A stretch of DNA of 64,000 nt from Neptuniibacter sp. (GTDB lineage: Bacteria; Pseudomonadota; Gammaproteobacteria; Pseudomonadales; Balneatricaceae): positions 1 through 64,000 of the forward strand of contig NZ_JAAEQH010000147.1 of the NCBI RefSeq assembly GCF_024231755.1, read 5' to 3'. Position 1 is the stretch's first letter. Each line of letters begins with the position of its first letter. The notes beneath the pieces were generated by a model, which saw only the letters and a program-made list of their open reading frames with translations, ran no database searches and had not been told where the DNA came from. The translations under genes were made by a program, and so were the position numbers. Of the stretch, positions 52,225-61,497 are shown piece by piece.

Positions 52225-53451
52225 ATGGTGAGCCGATGGCTATTAGTACTGTCTGTGGTATCCATACCGACATATGCCATTGATATCGAATGGAAGGGCC
52301 TTGCCGATCTGAGAACCAGTCATTCATCCGGTAGCCCTAGCTATGTCAGCGGCCAAAATGGAAAGCTACAAAACTCTCCCGGCACAGATCTTTCTTTAGG
52401 ACAACTAGGAATAGCTTTAAGGTTGGGATTAAGCGACCAAAGTGCCCTCATAGTAGTAGGGAATAGCTTTATCGATAATGAAAAAAACGCTACAGGCCTG
52501 ACTGAACTTTATTTTCAGCATTCCGGCCTACCGGATGAAAATGGACTCCGTCACAATCTACGCCTTGGAAGATTTTATCCACCCATCTCTCTAGAAAACC
52601 GTGCAACAGCATGGTCCCCTGCTAACTCTTTAACCCCTTCAACCATGAACAGCTGGATTGGCGAAGAAATTCGTACTACAGGAATTGAATATTCAGCTGA
52701 ATGGCTAGGGAAGTTCAGAGATACAGATTACGACCTAAAGTTAAGCACCGGACTTTTCACGATGAATGACACTGCCGGTGCGATGCTCTCCTGGCATGGC
52801 TGGACACTGAGTAGCAGACAGTCTGTCTTTGGTGAGGGGCTGCCTATACCACAAACCCCTGCACAAACAGGTATTCTTTCGGCACAAGCTAAAGAATCCG
52901 ACCCATTTCATGAAGGAGATGATCGCCTAGGCTATTTTCTTAACTCTGAATACATCTTACAGAGAAAACTGCGCCTGCAAGCTGGCTTCTATGATAATAA
53001 TGCAACCCCTTACGTAGAAACCGATGGTCAATATGGCTGGAAAACTCAATTTGGTTATGCTGGATTTCGTTGGCAAATAAACAAACAGTGGAGCCTTATG
53101 GGTCAATTGATGCAGGGCAGCACTCTGATGCAATCACCCCAGAAAGTTAACGTGGTCGATAATGATTTTCGGAGTGCTTATTTGACTCTCGGCTGGCGGC
53201 ATCAACAGCACCGGATAAATGCTCGCTTGGAAGAGTTCTCTGTCAGCGACCATGACCAAACCATGGGAGATAATAACGATGAATATGGTAAAGCATTTAC
53301 CTTAAGCCACCGTTACCGCTTAAATCGCCAATGGTTTCTCCTCAGCGAATATATTTGGCTCAACAGCACTCGCCCCGCCAGATTATATTTTGGCGAATCA
53401 GCGAAGCAGATTGAAAAACAACTGCAACTTAGCCTGAGGTATTATTTCTGA
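52225..53451 (+). CDS. Putative outer-membrane beta-barrel protein
   Basis: 408 residues with a signal peptide of about 17 (SIPTYA/IDIE), alternating beta-strand patterns throughout, and a C-terminal aromatic RYYF typical of Omp85-recognised barrels. Similarity to general porins is only by pattern. Third gene of the cupredoxin/GGDEF-EAL set (13-base gap, AGGGAC site). Possible channel or scaffold for the copper-containing partner; unknown. Confidence 0.8.
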   Translation: MVSRWLLVLSVVSIPTYAIDIEWKGLADLRTSHSSGSPSYVSGQNGKLQNSPGTDLSLGQLGIALRLGLSDQSALIVVGNSFIDNEKNATGLTELYFQHSGLPDENGLRHNLRLGRFYPPISLENRATAWSPANSLTPSTMNSWIGEEIRTTGIEYSAEWLGKFRDTDYDLKLSTGLFTMNDTAGAMLSWHGWTLSSRQSVFGEGLPIPQTPAQTGILSAQAKESDPFHEGDDRLGYFLNSEYILQRKLRLQAGFYDNNATPYVETDGQYGWKTQFGYAGFRWQINKQWSLMGQLMQGSTLMQSPQKVNVVDNDFRSAYLTLGWRHQQHRINARLEEFSVSDHDQTMGDNNDEYGKAFTLSHRYRLNRQWFLLSEYIWLNSTRPARLYFGESAKQIEKQLQLSLRYYF

Positions 53452-53458
53452 CTTATGC

Positions 53459-53482
53459 AAAAAAGCCGTAGGTAACTACGGC
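53459..53482 (-). terminator. Terminator of the sigma-54-driven porin gene
   Basis: Stem GCCGTAG / CTACGGC with loop GTAA, followed leftward by a run of T (A6 on plus). It also ends rightward transcription from the gene at 52225. A second hairpin (CGGTGC / GCACCG, 53490-53510) stands alongside it. Confidence 0.88.
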
Positions 53483-53553
53483 TTGAAAACGGTGCGAAGG
53501 GGTTGCACCGAGCGATAAGTGGCCTAGTCACTACTCCAGACCACTTTTTACTA

Positions 53554-54693
53554 TTAAAACTTAGCAGTACCTGTCAGCCAAAGTTTGTCTGTATCTGCAC
53601 CGGTGTCGCCGGCTTCATAATCAGCATATTTCAAGCTTAGACCGTAATTTTTACCGAATTTTTTCGCTATAACTAAACCAAACTCAGATCCCAGATCAGT
53701 AGAAGAACTTTCCGCTTCAAAGTCATGGTAAACCGCCAACAGCTTAACGCCAGCAACCTTAGTACCTACTGATACATAAAGGTCTTCAATACCGTCAGGG
53801 TAACCTGCTACCGGGCTCAGGAACTTATCTGTCCAACCATGGAACTTATGTTTCGTTGCTAAAGGTGTATCGAAGCTTACGCCATTATCCGACTCCAACA
53901 CTTCATAACCTAGTTTAGCTGTCACACCTGCGGCTTTTACACCACCCTCAATCAGATAATAACCTGGGTCTCCATCGCCCTTCTCCTGTGACGCATATTC
54001 TGCGGTGTACAGAATAGTTGCATCACCAGCAGGCTTAGAACCCACAAGACGAATACCAAACGTATCAATGCTGTCAGTCGCTGCATCAGGTTCAATCTGA
54101 TAGTAGTAACCTGTCACAGATCCAATCGGCAGGCCTGAGTATTTGGCATTAACAAGGTGTGTTTTATGCTTAATATCACTCGCAAAGATATTATTTACTT
54201 CGGAAATATATCCGTAGAAGAGAGTAGTATCTGGTAAAGATTTATTAGTCAGAGTTACAGCATCATAAGTCTGCTCATTCTGGCGGAAACCTACACCACC
54301 CACAAAACGCTGGTTATCAAGCAGGATACGCTGACGACCAAACTTCACTGTCGTATCAGCTGCAGTGTAGGCAAGATAAGCTTGGTTTACATCTGTATAT
54401 TCTGAATCGGCAATCCCAGAGTAATCTTCATCACCCAAAACAGTAGTGTCATCTACTTCAAATAATGCTGAAACGCCATTAAACGTATCTGTTTTGTATG
54501 TCAGGCGGCTTTTTAAAGTCAGTGCATCATTGCTTACTGACCCAACTTCTACGTCTTCAAAGCGCAGGCGGAAGCTCACGGAGGTGCTACCGTTCTGGAA
54601 TGCTTCTGCAATCGATTCAGCAGCATAAGCGGATGGATTAGCGATGGCTGTGATAGCCGCAGCTAACAGCAGTTTGGATGGAAGTTTTCTCAT
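53554..54693 (-). CDS. Porin (alginate-export/OprD-like 16-18-stranded family), sigma-54 controlled
   Basis: 379 residues; signal peptide 1-24 (ANPSAYA/AESI) then a short N-terminal helix and a beta-barrel with RLRFEDV, FGRQRILLDNQRFVGGVGFRQNEQTYDAV and a terminal LTGTAKF ending in Phe. That Gly-rich/QxxDA stretch is typical of the alginate-export-type porins. A perfect sigma-54 promoter 38 bases upstream and dctD-dctB next door suggest an outer-membrane route for C4-dicarboxylates. Read from left to right the gene is convergent with the 52225 gene. Confidence 0.85.
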   Translation of the reverse strand: MRKLPSKLLLAAAITAIANPSAYAAESIAEAFQNGSTSVSFRLRFEDVEVGSVSNDALTLKSRLTYKTDTFNGVSALFEVDDTTVLGDEDYSGIADSEYTDVNQAYLAYTAADTTVKFGRQRILLDNQRFVGGVGFRQNEQTYDAVTLTNKSLPDTTLFYGYISEVNNIFASDIKHKTHLVNAKYSGLPIGSVTGYYYQIEPDAATDSIDTFGIRLVGSKPAGDATILYTAEYASQEKGDGDPGYYLIEGGVKAAGVTAKLGYEVLESDNGVSFDTPLATKHKFHGWTDKFLSPVAGYPDGIEDLYVSVGTKVAGVKLLAVYHDFEAESSSTDLGSEFGLVIAKKFGKNYGLSLKYADYEAGDTGADTDKLWLTGTAKF

Positions 54694-54730
54694 GGTTTAC
54701 TCCTAACTCACAAAATAATTGTTAGTCAGA

Positions 54731-54747
54731 GAGCAACCGCTGTGCCA
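54731..54747 (-). promoter_or_regulatory. Sigma-54 promoter of the porin gene
   Basis: Read leftward: TGGCACAGCGGTTGCTC, with GG-N10-GC spacing and TGGCAC/TTGCT identical to the sigma-54 consensus, 38 bases before the porin ATG. No DctD-type dyad as clear as those at dctP is visible between it and dctD. Confidence 0.9.
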
Positions 54748-54934
54748 GCGAGCACATTTTTGTCACTTTTTAGTAAAAAAAGAGTAAAAATGTTTCTCTT
54801 GCACATCTTTAAATCAAAAAAGCATACTCACTGCCTTTTTGCGGTGCAGCAAAGACATTAAGTAATCACTAATACAGGGCGCGACAGCCCATAATTGATC
54901 CGACACTACCTAAGGTTATTCAGGACTTAAGTAC

Positions 54935-56299
54935 TTATTTATAATCATTTTTATCCAAATCGTACTTTTTCATTTTGTCGTACAGCGTTTTTCTCGGTAG
55001 GCCTAAGCTGGAAAGAGTTTCCTTAATAGATCCAGCGCAACGGGAGAGTTCTGCCTGAATAAGCATCTTCTCAAATTGCTCAACTTTGTCAGGTAAACTC
55101 ATTGCCTGGCTAGCATCAGAATCGGTTATAGGACGGTTTTCAAAGTCGAATGTACAGCTTTCCCCCAGCAGTACATATCGCTCAGCCAGATTGCGTAGTT
55201 CTCGCACATTACCCGGCCAGTCATAAGTCACTAGGCTATGCATACGTTCCGGAGAGAGTAATGGCACTTCACGGCCATACTGGGAAGACGCAATAAGAGC
55301 AAAATGTTGGAACAACACACTGATATCATCCCGACGCTCACGTAGAGCGGGGATATCCAGACGAACCACGTTGAGACGGTAATACAGATCTTCTCGGAAC
55401 TCACCACGCTCTGCGGCTTCTTTAAGATCCACTTTTGTTGCTGCCACAACACGTATATCCAGTGGAATAACTTCATTTGCACCAAGCCGCTCTATCGCCC
55501 GCTCTTCAAGCACCCGCAGCAGTTTTATCTGCAGCGTCATCGGCATACTCTCAATCTCATCCAAGAACAGAGTACCGCCATTTGCATGCTCGAACTTACC
55601 TATTCGACGTGCTTTAGCATCGGTAAACGCACCTTTCTCATGACCAAACAGTTCAGACTCAATCAGGTTTTCAGGAACCGCTCCACAGTTGATCGCAACA
55701 AAGTTTTTATCACGACGATTACTGTGTTCGTGAATATAACGGGCCATCAGGTCCTTACCTGTACCGGTTTCACCCAGAATGAGAATATCTGCCGGAGTAT
55801 CAGCAATGGCATGAACCAAACTTCTGACTTGAGCGATCAGTGGCGTATTACCAATAATTCGTGGCCCCGGAGCGCTCTGTGCTTCAAGTTCCTGCTTAAG
55901 TTTGCGGTTTTCAATAACCAGAGCTCGTTTCTCAACGGCTCGACGAACCACATCAAGCAATAGTTCAGAGGAGAAAGGCTTTTCAATAAAATCATAAGCG
56001 CCATCCCGCATAGCACTGACTGCCATGGTGATATCGCCATGACCGGTAATCAGAATAACCGGAAGAGTTGGGTCCAACGCTACGACCCGCTTCATCAATT
56101 CTAAGCCATCAATACCCGGCAGGTTAATATCAGTAATCAGAATACCCGGCCAGTCATCATTGATTACCTGTAGCGCTTCTTCAGCCGTTTCCAGCGTTGT
56201 AACGTCATAGCCTCCCAACTCCAAAGACTGGCCAGCAGCCAAACGGATGTGTTCTTCGTCATCGACTAAAAGAATGGGGAGTTGAGTATTATCTGACAT
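54935..56299 (-). CDS. dctD: DctD: sigma-54-dependent response regulator
   Basis: 454 residues: receiver with Asp57 (TDINLPGIDG), AAA+ domain with Walker A GETGTGKD, Walker B-like GGTLFLDE and arginine finger region, and a Fis-type HTH at the C-terminus (about 415-448). The sigma-54 contact loop reads GAFTDA instead of GAFTGA. Its probable targets are the sigma-54 promoters at 47115 and 54731. It follows dctB on the same strand, 21 bases downstream; 240 bases containing a porin promoter lie after its stop. Confidence 0.95.
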   Translation of the reverse strand: MSDNTQLPILLVDDEEHIRLAAGQSLELGGYDVTTLETAEEALQVINDDWPGILITDINLPGIDGLELMKRVVALDPTLPVILITGHGDITMAVSAMRDGAYDFIEKPFSSELLLDVVRRAVEKRALVIENRKLKQELEAQSAPGPRIIGNTPLIAQVRSLVHAIADTPADILILGETGTGKDLMARYIHEHSNRRDKNFVAINCGAVPENLIESELFGHEKGAFTDAKARRIGKFEHANGGTLFLDEIESMPMTLQIKLLRVLEERAIERLGANEVIPLDIRVVAATKVDLKEAAERGEFREDLYYRLNVVRLDIPALRERRDDISVLFQHFALIASSQYGREVPLLSPERMHSLVTYDWPGNVRELRNLAERYVLLGESCTFDFENRPITDSDASQAMSLPDKVEQFEKMLIQAELSRCAGSIKETLSSLGLPRKTLYDKMKKYDLDKNDYK

Positions 56300-56320
56300 A
56301 GAAAAGATCCACAGGAAAAT

Positions 56321-58582
56321 TTATCCAACAACATTATCAGGCGCCGGGGCCGCTGGTAAACAGAGAGTAAACACCGCGCCCCCATCAATATGGTTAGCGA
56401 CAGATAGTTCGCCCCCCATACTCTCGATAATACGATGAGAGATCGACAAGCCAAGACCTAAGCCCTGCCCCGCTTTTTTGGTTGTATAAAAAGGCTCAAA
56501 TACCCGATCAACTTCATCCACGGGGATTCCAGGGCCATAATCCCGAACCTGCAACGTAACCTGTCCGTTATCGCGTTTTGTGCTGATATCGATCTGTTGA
56601 GAGTCCTGCTCCTCCATTGCCTGCAAGGCGTTACTGATCAGGTTGACCAATACCTGCTCCAGACGCACGGTATCACCCATCACATAGAGCTTACTCAGGC
56701 CATCAGGCCAGTTCACCGTAGCATCTGCTTTATGAAGGCGGCCATACATGATGGACATTGCTCCATCATGGACGTTTTGCAGACAAACCGATTCCGGTTG
56801 GCCTGATGTTTTGCGGGAGAACTCTTTCAACGGGTGAATGATCTTAGCCATACGCTCGGTAAGGCCACTGATCTGTTGTAGGTTGGTCTCCACTGTTTCC
56901 ATCTTGCCCATATCCATAAACGCTCTTGCGTTGTCGGCATAGGTCCGAATCGCGGTCAAAGGCTGATTCAACTCATGGTTAATACCTGCTGACATCTGCC
57001 CTAATACCGCGAGCTTGGCTGTCTGAATCAACTCATTCTGTGTGTTTTTATGTTTCTCTACCTCATCCACCAGTTTCTGGTTGGCATCGGTTAGGTCAGC
57101 GGTTCGCTCTTCGACCCTATGCTCCAACAGGTCACGGGCATGCTGCAATTCCTCTTCGTATTGCTTACGCTGAGTAATATCATGGATCGTAACGATAAAA
57201 CGCTTCTCCGAGCCATAATCCATATATCCGATAATCAATTCAATTGGGAATGTGGAACCATCCTGACGTAAGCCATTTGCTTCGATAAACAGCTCCTCAA
57301 GCCTTTCATGATCTTGCGCTGTGATATGTCTCCAGCAGATTGCTCTGTCAGCCTGAGCCAGAAACTTACTGAAATATTGATCTTTGATCGTCTCTTCTGC
57401 ATAACCAAACAACTTTTCAGCCATAGTGTTCATGCTCTCAATACGGCCCTGCGCATCCAGAGTGATCAATCCAGCCTGGGTATTATCAATTATCTCTCGT
57501 ACACGCTCCTCATTCGCTTCCAATGCTTGTGTTTCCAAGCGTTTAAAGCGCGCTCGCTCTCGGGTAATACGTTGTCGAGTTGAGAGGAAAAGTACTAGCA
57601 ACACCATGGCAACAAAGATAAAGCCACTGGTAATGGCGCTGTAGAACATGCGCTCATGCACAGGCTTAGTACTTGCCAGTACAACCACGTTCAAACCGCT
57701 TCCCTCCAGACTTCGGCTTAGAAGCAAGAACTCCCGGGTACTGACCCCGTCAAAAGCGGGATTATTGATTCTCTGACCATCCACCAAGGTGATGAGCTGG
57801 CCTCCTTCATCACGCTGATCACGTTTAATGATATCCAACGCGGTAAGACGATGATCGCCGTAACGCAGGCTCTCAGCAATACGTTTAATATCAACTTGGG
57901 AAAGTGGGCGTAAGGTACGGAACTTCCAATCTTCGCGGGTTGAGATAAAGATCACCCCATCCTCATCGGTTACCAGAATATCCAGATCTGGATCGTTCCA
58001 ATCAGATTCAATCTCATTCAGATCGATCTTCACCACGACCACGCCGATAATATTTTCCTGCACATCTTGAACGGGATAGGAGAAATAGTAGCCACGTTTT
58101 TTCGAGACCGTCCCCAAGGCAAAATAACGCCCCTCTTTACCTTCCATTGCATCCTTGAAATAGGGACGGAAGCTGTAGTTCTTTCCAACAAAAGACCGCT
58201 CTTCCTTCCAATTGCTGGCAGAGATTGCTGTTCCCACCGTATCCATCAGATATACATCTGCTGCTCCAATCGAATCATTTACTTGCTGCAGATAAAGACT
58301 TGCCTCACCTTTAAGCAGATCATCCTGTGGACTATGCAGAGCATTTATAAGAATGGAGTGAGAAGCTAGCAGTCCAGGTAGATCTTTATACCGATCCAGT
58401 TTCTGCTGCAGGCTAAGCAGATAACGATTCAGATCCGCACCAGAACGCTGTTGCAGCTCCGTCTGCCCCTGACTCCGGCTGACAAGCATTGTTTGCCCCA
58501 CCACCAGCAAAAAGGCAAAAGCCAGAACAATAAAAAACAGCAACCGGTAACGACGCCACTGACTTGATCCTGAATAAGGCAT
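56321..58582 (-). CDS. dctB: DctB: C4-dicarboxylate sensor histidine kinase with added PAS domain
   Basis: 753 residues. Transmembrane helices at about 13-33 and 318-336 enclose the DctB-type periplasmic double-Cache domain (YSFRPYF and GRYFALGTVSKKRGYYFS are the DctB ligand-pocket stretches at 136-168). A PAS domain (about 360-475) is inserted before the coiled coil; typical DctB lacks it. Dimerisation/phosphoacceptor His536 (INHELNQPLTAIR), and ATPase N, G1, F and G2 boxes (VLVNLISNALQA, VRDYGPGIP, GLGLGLSIS). Senses succinate/malate and phosphorylates DctD. Confidence 0.94.
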   Translation of the reverse strand: MPYSGSSQWRRYRLLFFIVLAFAFLLVVGQTMLVSRSQGQTELQQRSGADLNRYLLSLQQKLDRYKDLPGLLASHSILINALHSPQDDLLKGEASLYLQQVNDSIGAADVYLMDTVGTAISASNWKEERSFVGKNYSFRPYFKDAMEGKEGRYFALGTVSKKRGYYFSYPVQDVQENIIGVVVVKIDLNEIESDWNDPDLDILVTDEDGVIFISTREDWKFRTLRPLSQVDIKRIAESLRYGDHRLTALDIIKRDQRDEGGQLITLVDGQRINNPAFDGVSTREFLLLSRSLEGSGLNVVVLASTKPVHERMFYSAITSGFIFVAMVLLVLFLSTRQRITRERARFKRLETQALEANEERVREIIDNTQAGLITLDAQGRIESMNTMAEKLFGYAEETIKDQYFSKFLAQADRAICWRHITAQDHERLEELFIEANGLRQDGSTFPIELIIGYMDYGSEKRFIVTIHDITQRKQYEEELQHARDLLEHRVEERTADLTDANQKLVDEVEKHKNTQNELIQTAKLAVLGQMSAGINHELNQPLTAIRTYADNARAFMDMGKMETVETNLQQISGLTERMAKIIHPLKEFSRKTSGQPESVCLQNVHDGAMSIMYGRLHKADATVNWPDGLSKLYVMGDTVRLEQVLVNLISNALQAMEEQDSQQIDISTKRDNGQVTLQVRDYGPGIPVDEVDRVFEPFYTTKKAGQGLGLGLSISHRIIESMGGELSVANHIDGGAVFTLCLPAAPAPDNVVG

Positions 58583-58728
58583 AACGTCCTGCTAAATAAG
58601 ATGAAATATTTATGCGGTAAAATTATAGATTCTTATTTTTAAATAACCGCAGTATTGAAAATCATAATACCTGCCGCCAATAAGCTCTATACTGCTATCA
58701 AACTTTCTTTAACAGGAATAAAGCTCAC

Positions 58729-60165
58729 ATGCTGAAACGAACCAAAATTGTTGCAACACTCGGCCCATCTTCTGACCAGCCAGGTGTACTGGAAGAGATT
58801 CTGCGAAATGGTGTAAACACTGTTCGCTTAAACTTTTCCCACGGCAGCGCAGACGACCACCGTAAACGTGCCAGCGACGTGAGAAAAGCAGCAAGAAAAC
58901 TTGGTTTATCCATAGCCGTGCTGGGTGACTTGCAAGGGCCAAAGATCCGTATCGCTCGTTTTAAAAACGATAAGATTCAGCTCTGTGCAGGTGATCATTT
59001 TGTGCTTGATGCTGAACTGGGTAATAACGATGGCGATCAGAATCAGGTAGGGATTGATTACAAAGCCCTGCCGGAAGACAGCTCACCGGGAGATATCCTG
59101 CTGCTAGATGATGGCCGGGTACAACTTAAAGTTACGGCAGTAAAAGGCAGCCGTGTAGAAACCGAAGTCATCATCGGCGGGCCCCTCTCCAATAACAAAG
59201 GTATTAACCGTCAGGGAGGCGGATTATCCGCTGCTGCTCTAACTGATAAAGATAAACGCGATATCAAAGTCGCAGGCGAAATTGATATGGACTACGTGGC
59301 TGTATCCTTTCCCCGTAGCGCTGCAGACCTGCAGGAAGCCCGTGAGCTTCTGGACCAGGCCAACAGCCGAGCGGAGATTGTGGCTAAGATTGAGCGTGCC
59401 GAAACCGTTGCCAATGACGCGGCGCTGGATGACATTATTCTTGCCTGTGATGGAGTCATGGTTGCCCGGGGAGATCTTGGCGTTGAGATTGGCGATGCAG
59501 AGCTAATCGGCGTTCAGAAGAAGATTATTCAGCGTGCGCGTGAGCTTAACCGTTTCGTAATCACAGCAACGCAGATGATGGAAACCATGATCGAAAACCC
59601 AATGCCAACCCGTGCCGAGGTATTCGATGTGGCGAATGCGATTTTGGATGGTACCGATGCGGTAATGCTATCTGCAGAAACTGCGGCAGGTAAGAACCCT
59701 ATCGAAGTGGTTAAATCGATGACCTCGATCTGCCAGGGCGCGGAGAAACATCAGGTATCAAAGCCCGTTCCAACCAACATTTCACAAACGCTGGAACGTT
59801 TTGATGAAACCATTGCCCGTTCAGCTATGTACACTGCCAATCACCTTATCGGTGTGAAAGCTATTATCTGCCTTACCGAATCAGGTTCCACACCGCTATG
59901 GATGTCACGTATCCGTTCTGGCCTTCCTATATTTGCCCTGACACGTAATGAGAGAACCATGCGCCGCACAGCTCTCTACCGTGGTGTAGAATCGATATTC
60001 TTCGATTCGACCCAGATCGATAAAGACAAACTGAATGAAGAAGTTCTGGCAGGACTTAAAGCCCGCCAGTTTTTGGAAACCGGTGATCTGGTAATTCTTA
60101 CCCGTGGTGCAGCGCTGGGTGACGCCGGTGGCACCAACTCCATGCAGGTACTGGCCGTGAGCTAA
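58729..60165 (+). CDS. pyk: Pyruvate kinase
   Basis: Phosphoenolpyruvate plus ADP to pyruvate plus ATP. 478 residues, with the N-terminal [11 protein letters not shown], the catalytic region [12 protein letters not shown] and the [21 protein letters not shown] motif with the catalytic Lys/Thr region (KIERAET). AGGA precedes the ATG. The C-terminal domain is of the E. coli PykA (AMP-activated) type size. Followed by a hairpin and a gap before the efflux genes. Confidence 0.96.
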   Translation: MLKRTKIVATLGPSSDQPGVLEEILRNGVNTVRLNFSHGSADDHRKRASDVRKAARKLGLSIAVLGDLQGPKIRIARFKNDKIQLCAGDHFVLDAELGNNDGDQNQVGIDYKALPEDSSPGDILLLDDGRVQLKVTAVKGSRVETEVIIGGPLSNNKGINRQGGGLSAAALTDKDKRDIKVAGEIDMDYVAVSFPRSAADLQEARELLDQANSRAEIVAKIERAETVANDAALDDIILACDGVMVARGDLGVEIGDAELIGVQKKIIQRARELNRFVITATQMMETMIENPMPTRAEVFDVANAILDGTDAVMLSAETAAGKNPIEVVKSMTSICQGAEKHQVSKPVPTNISQTLERFDETIARSAMYTANHLIGVKAIICLTESGSTPLWMSRIRSGLPIFALTRNERTMRRTALYRGVESIFFDSTQIDKDKLNEEVLAGLKARQFLETGDLVILTRGAALGDAGGTNSMQVLAVS

Positions 60166-60187
60166 GACCTCTGTTGCACAGATAAAT

Positions 60188-60212
60188 ACATCCCCTTCTT
60201 ATCAGGGGATGT
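60188..60212. terminator. Hairpin after pyk
   Basis: Nine-base arms ACATCCCCT / AGGGGATGT with a seven-base loop. A-rich sequence follows on the plus strand; a T-run exists only in the leftward sense, so rightward termination is uncertain. Confidence 0.6.
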
Positions 60213-60265
60213 GTAAAAAAGTGTATATTTGGTTGCGGTCTTTACCCACTTAGTTAAGTATTCTT

Positions 60266-60284
60266 GATAAGAATGAGAACGATT
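60266..60284. promoter_or_regulatory. Fur box candidate upstream of the RND efflux genes
   Basis: GATAAGAATGAGAACGATT: matches the 19-base E. coli Fur consensus at 11 positions and contains the AATGAGAAc half-site common in gammaproteobacterial Fur boxes. It lies 91 bases before the adaptor gene start. Confidence 0.5.
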
Positions 60285-60375
60285 AAAGGCAGACACCTGC
60301 TGGATACTACTCGTTGATCCGGCAGACCTTGCTTGTTCCTAGTTCCTTGTGTATTTCCATGTAGAGTGGCTACTC

Positions 60376-61452
60376 ATGCTTATCAAAAAGAAACTTACCC
60401 TGACAGGGTTAAAAGGCATAATTGCTCTGACCCTTGCTGGGTACTCCTTTACCTTACATGCTGAATCAAAGGCACTTCCCGTTAAGGTGACTACCGCTGA
60501 AATTGCCCCTCTTTACGAAACACTTACCTTACACGGCACTCTGAAAGCAGAGTTAAGCGCAGACCTATCGCTTGCAGTGGAAGGACTGGTCAAAACAATT
60601 AATGTAGATGTTGGAAGCCAAGTTAAAGAGGGGGATCTGTTACTCAGCCTGGATGACGAAATAATCCAGCAGAAATGGATGCAAGCCAAAGCCCACTATC
60701 AGTCGGCTCAAACTCAGTTAAAAGAAGCCCAGCGCCAAGTAGCTGAAGGTGAACAGCTACATAAAAAGAAGCATTTAGCCCAGAACAAACTCATTGCACT
60801 AAAAGTTGCACGTAATGTCGCCGGGTCAGACATGGAAGCGGCTAAAGCAGAAGCCGCACTCTATAAACATCAGATCAGCCAGCATCAGTTAAAAGCCCCT
60901 TTTTCCGGTGCTATCACAGCGAAACATACTGAGAGGGGTGAGTGGCTCAATAGCAGCGATCAGGCCCTAACGCTCGTTGCATTGGATAAGATCCTATTAG
61001 ACGTGCAAATCCCACAGAATTACTTTTCTACTATCAAAAACGCCCAGGATATTACTCTTCACCCTGACACAGCCCCTGATTCGGAAATTGCGGCAGAAAT
61101 TCATACTGTAGTTCCTTTTGGCCAGCAGCAAACACGTACCTTCCTTACGCGTTTCAAACCCAAACAAGCTAACTCCTTATTGCTACCTGGCACTTCGGCC
61201 CGGATAAGCCTTAGTTTTAGTACAGGCAAAGAGTCTGTATTAATTTCTAAGGACGCTATTCTGCACCATGCAGATGACGGTAACAGCGTATTTGTAGTAA
61301 CCGACAACAAAGCGAGCCGACGTGCTGTGAAACTAGGACAGATCAAAGGCGATCAGGTCCAGATTTTAAGCGGCGTGGAACCCGGCGATAGCGTGGTTGT
61401 GCGCGGAAATGAAGTTCTCAGAGATGGTGCGGAAGTAGCCCTGCAACCATAA
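60376..61452 (+). CDS. RND efflux periplasmic adaptor (membrane fusion protein)
   Basis: 358 residues from MLIKKKLTLTG (an ATG 27 bases earlier is possible). Signal peptide-like segment (about 1-29, ending LHA/ESKAL), lipoyl/hairpin and beta-barrel domains: VKTINVDVGSQVKEGDLLLSLDD and LKAPFSGAITAKHTERGEWL are the paired lipoyl halves around an alpha-helical hairpin (about 95-165). Bridges the pump encoded at 61498 to an outer-membrane channel not in the window. The substrate is unknown; an upstream Fur box hints at iron response. Confidence 0.92.
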   Translation: MLIKKKLTLTGLKGIIALTLAGYSFTLHAESKALPVKVTTAEIAPLYETLTLHGTLKAELSADLSLAVEGLVKTINVDVGSQVKEGDLLLSLDDEIIQQKWMQAKAHYQSAQTQLKEAQRQVAEGEQLHKKKHLAQNKLIALKVARNVAGSDMEAAKAEAALYKHQISQHQLKAPFSGAITAKHTERGEWLNSSDQALTLVALDKILLDVQIPQNYFSTIKNAQDITLHPDTAPDSEIAAEIHTVVPFGQQQTRTFLTRFKPKQANSLLLPGTSARISLSFSTGKESVLISKDAILHHADDGNSVFVVTDNKASRRAVKLGQIKGDQVQILSGVEPGDSVVVRGNEVLRDGAEVALQP

Positions 61453-61497
61453 CTATTTTTCTATCCAGGACCATAGATTAAAAAGGTTAGAGTACCG

